Assembly: GCA_038232215.1 (NCBI GenBank)
Contig: JBBSIG010000197.1
Coordinates: 1 to 5,028 of the forward strand
DNA from: JBBSIG01 sp038232215
GTDB taxonomy: Bacteria > Actinomycetota > Thermoleophilia > Gaiellales > Gaiellaceae
Length of the DNA: 5,028 nt
Direction: 5' to 3'
Position 1 is the stretch's first letter. Each line of letters opens with the position of its first letter. Below the pieces are notes generated by a model. The model had not been told where the DNA came from and made no database searches. It was given only the letters and a program-made list of their open reading frames with translations. The position numbers and the translations under genes are program-made. This document shows, one piece after another, positions 4,861 to 5,028 of this stretch.

Positions 4861-5028
4861 GTGAAGATCGCCGTCTGCGTGAAGCAGGTTCCCGAGGGCG
4901 CGAGCAAGCGCATCGACCCCGGGTCGAAGCGGCTCGATCGCTCGGGGGAGGGGGCGCTCAACCCGTTCGATGCGAACGCGGTCGAGGAGGCTCTCAGGAT
5001 CAGGGACGCGGGCGGCGAGGGAGAGGTC
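4861..5028 (+). CDS. etfB: Electron-transfer flavoprotein beta subunit, N-terminal part (3' end outside window)
   Basis: Beta subunit of the ETF heterodimer, which takes electrons from acyl-CoA dehydrogenases and delivers them to the respiratory quinone pool. The 56 residues available start MKIAVCVKQVPEG, the hallmark EtfB/FixA N-terminus, and continue to ALNPFDANAVEEALRIRD, the conserved segment with NPFD and AVEEALR. The GTG start at 4861 is fixed by the family N-terminus and by the TAGAGT box 7 nt upstream. The frame stays open to the window edge; an etfA gene is expected downstream but cannot be seen. Together with the dehydrogenase at the left edge it makes acyl-CoA oxidation the theme of the locus. 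A FixA-type bifurcating ETF cannot be excluded from this fragment. Confidence 0.93.
   Translation, partial: MKIAVCVKQVPEGASKRIDPGSKRLDRSGEGALNPFDANAVEEALRIRDAGGEGEV

Noticed and set aside
4773..4961. Upstream extension of the M23 gene on the - strand to 4961
   Set aside because: It would run antisense through the etfB start and bury the signal peptide inside the protein.

Overview
The window is about 70% GC, uses G/C-ending codons throughout, and carries six genes plus two partial edge genes' worth of dense coding on both strands (seven CDS in all). High GC, TANNNT-type -10 boxes placed only 7-10 nt before start codons, and split-subunit B12 mutase genes suggest a high-GC actinobacterium. 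An uncultured Thermoleophilia/Gaiellales-like lineage is a guess from style, not shown by any marker gene.

Layout, left to right: the C-terminal end of an acyl-CoA dehydrogenase (1-405, +) converges on and overlaps a GNAT acetyltransferase (311-853, -). A 19-bp gap separates the GNAT gene from a divergent PduO-type cob(I)alamin adenosyltransferase (873-1451, +). Then comes the large catalytic subunit of a B12-dependent acyl-CoA mutase (1479-3155, +). A 288-bp non-coding stretch with palindromic and tandem repeats (3156-3443) follows, then the small cobalamin-binding mutase subunit (3444-3842, +). A 27-bp convergent gap with a perfect hairpin leads to a secreted M23 peptidase (3870-4772, -). 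An 88-bp divergent promoter region precedes the start of electron-transfer flavoprotein beta subunit (4861 to the edge, +).

The + strand genes form a functional set. The adenosyltransferase makes adenosylcobalamin, the two mutase subunits use it to rearrange the carbon skeleton of an acyl-CoA, and the dehydrogenase with ETF carries acyl-CoA oxidation and electron transfer. The mutase would by default be called methylmalonyl-CoA mutase. However, the two residues that read the substrate acyl group are Phe87 and Gln205, where methylmalonyl-CoA mutase has Tyr and Arg. This is the isobutyryl-CoA mutase pattern and points to butyryl/isobutyryl-CoA interconversion or a similar uncharged substrate.

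Regulatory reading: five of the six genes whose starts lie in the window have a TANNNT hexamer 7-10 nt ahead of the start, which predicts leaderless or nearly leaderless mRNAs. The divergent GNAT/adenosyltransferase pair appears to share one 7-bp stretch as overlapping -10 boxes in opposite directions. No CRISPR array, tRNA, rRNA, insertion sequence or cobalamin riboswitch was recognised.
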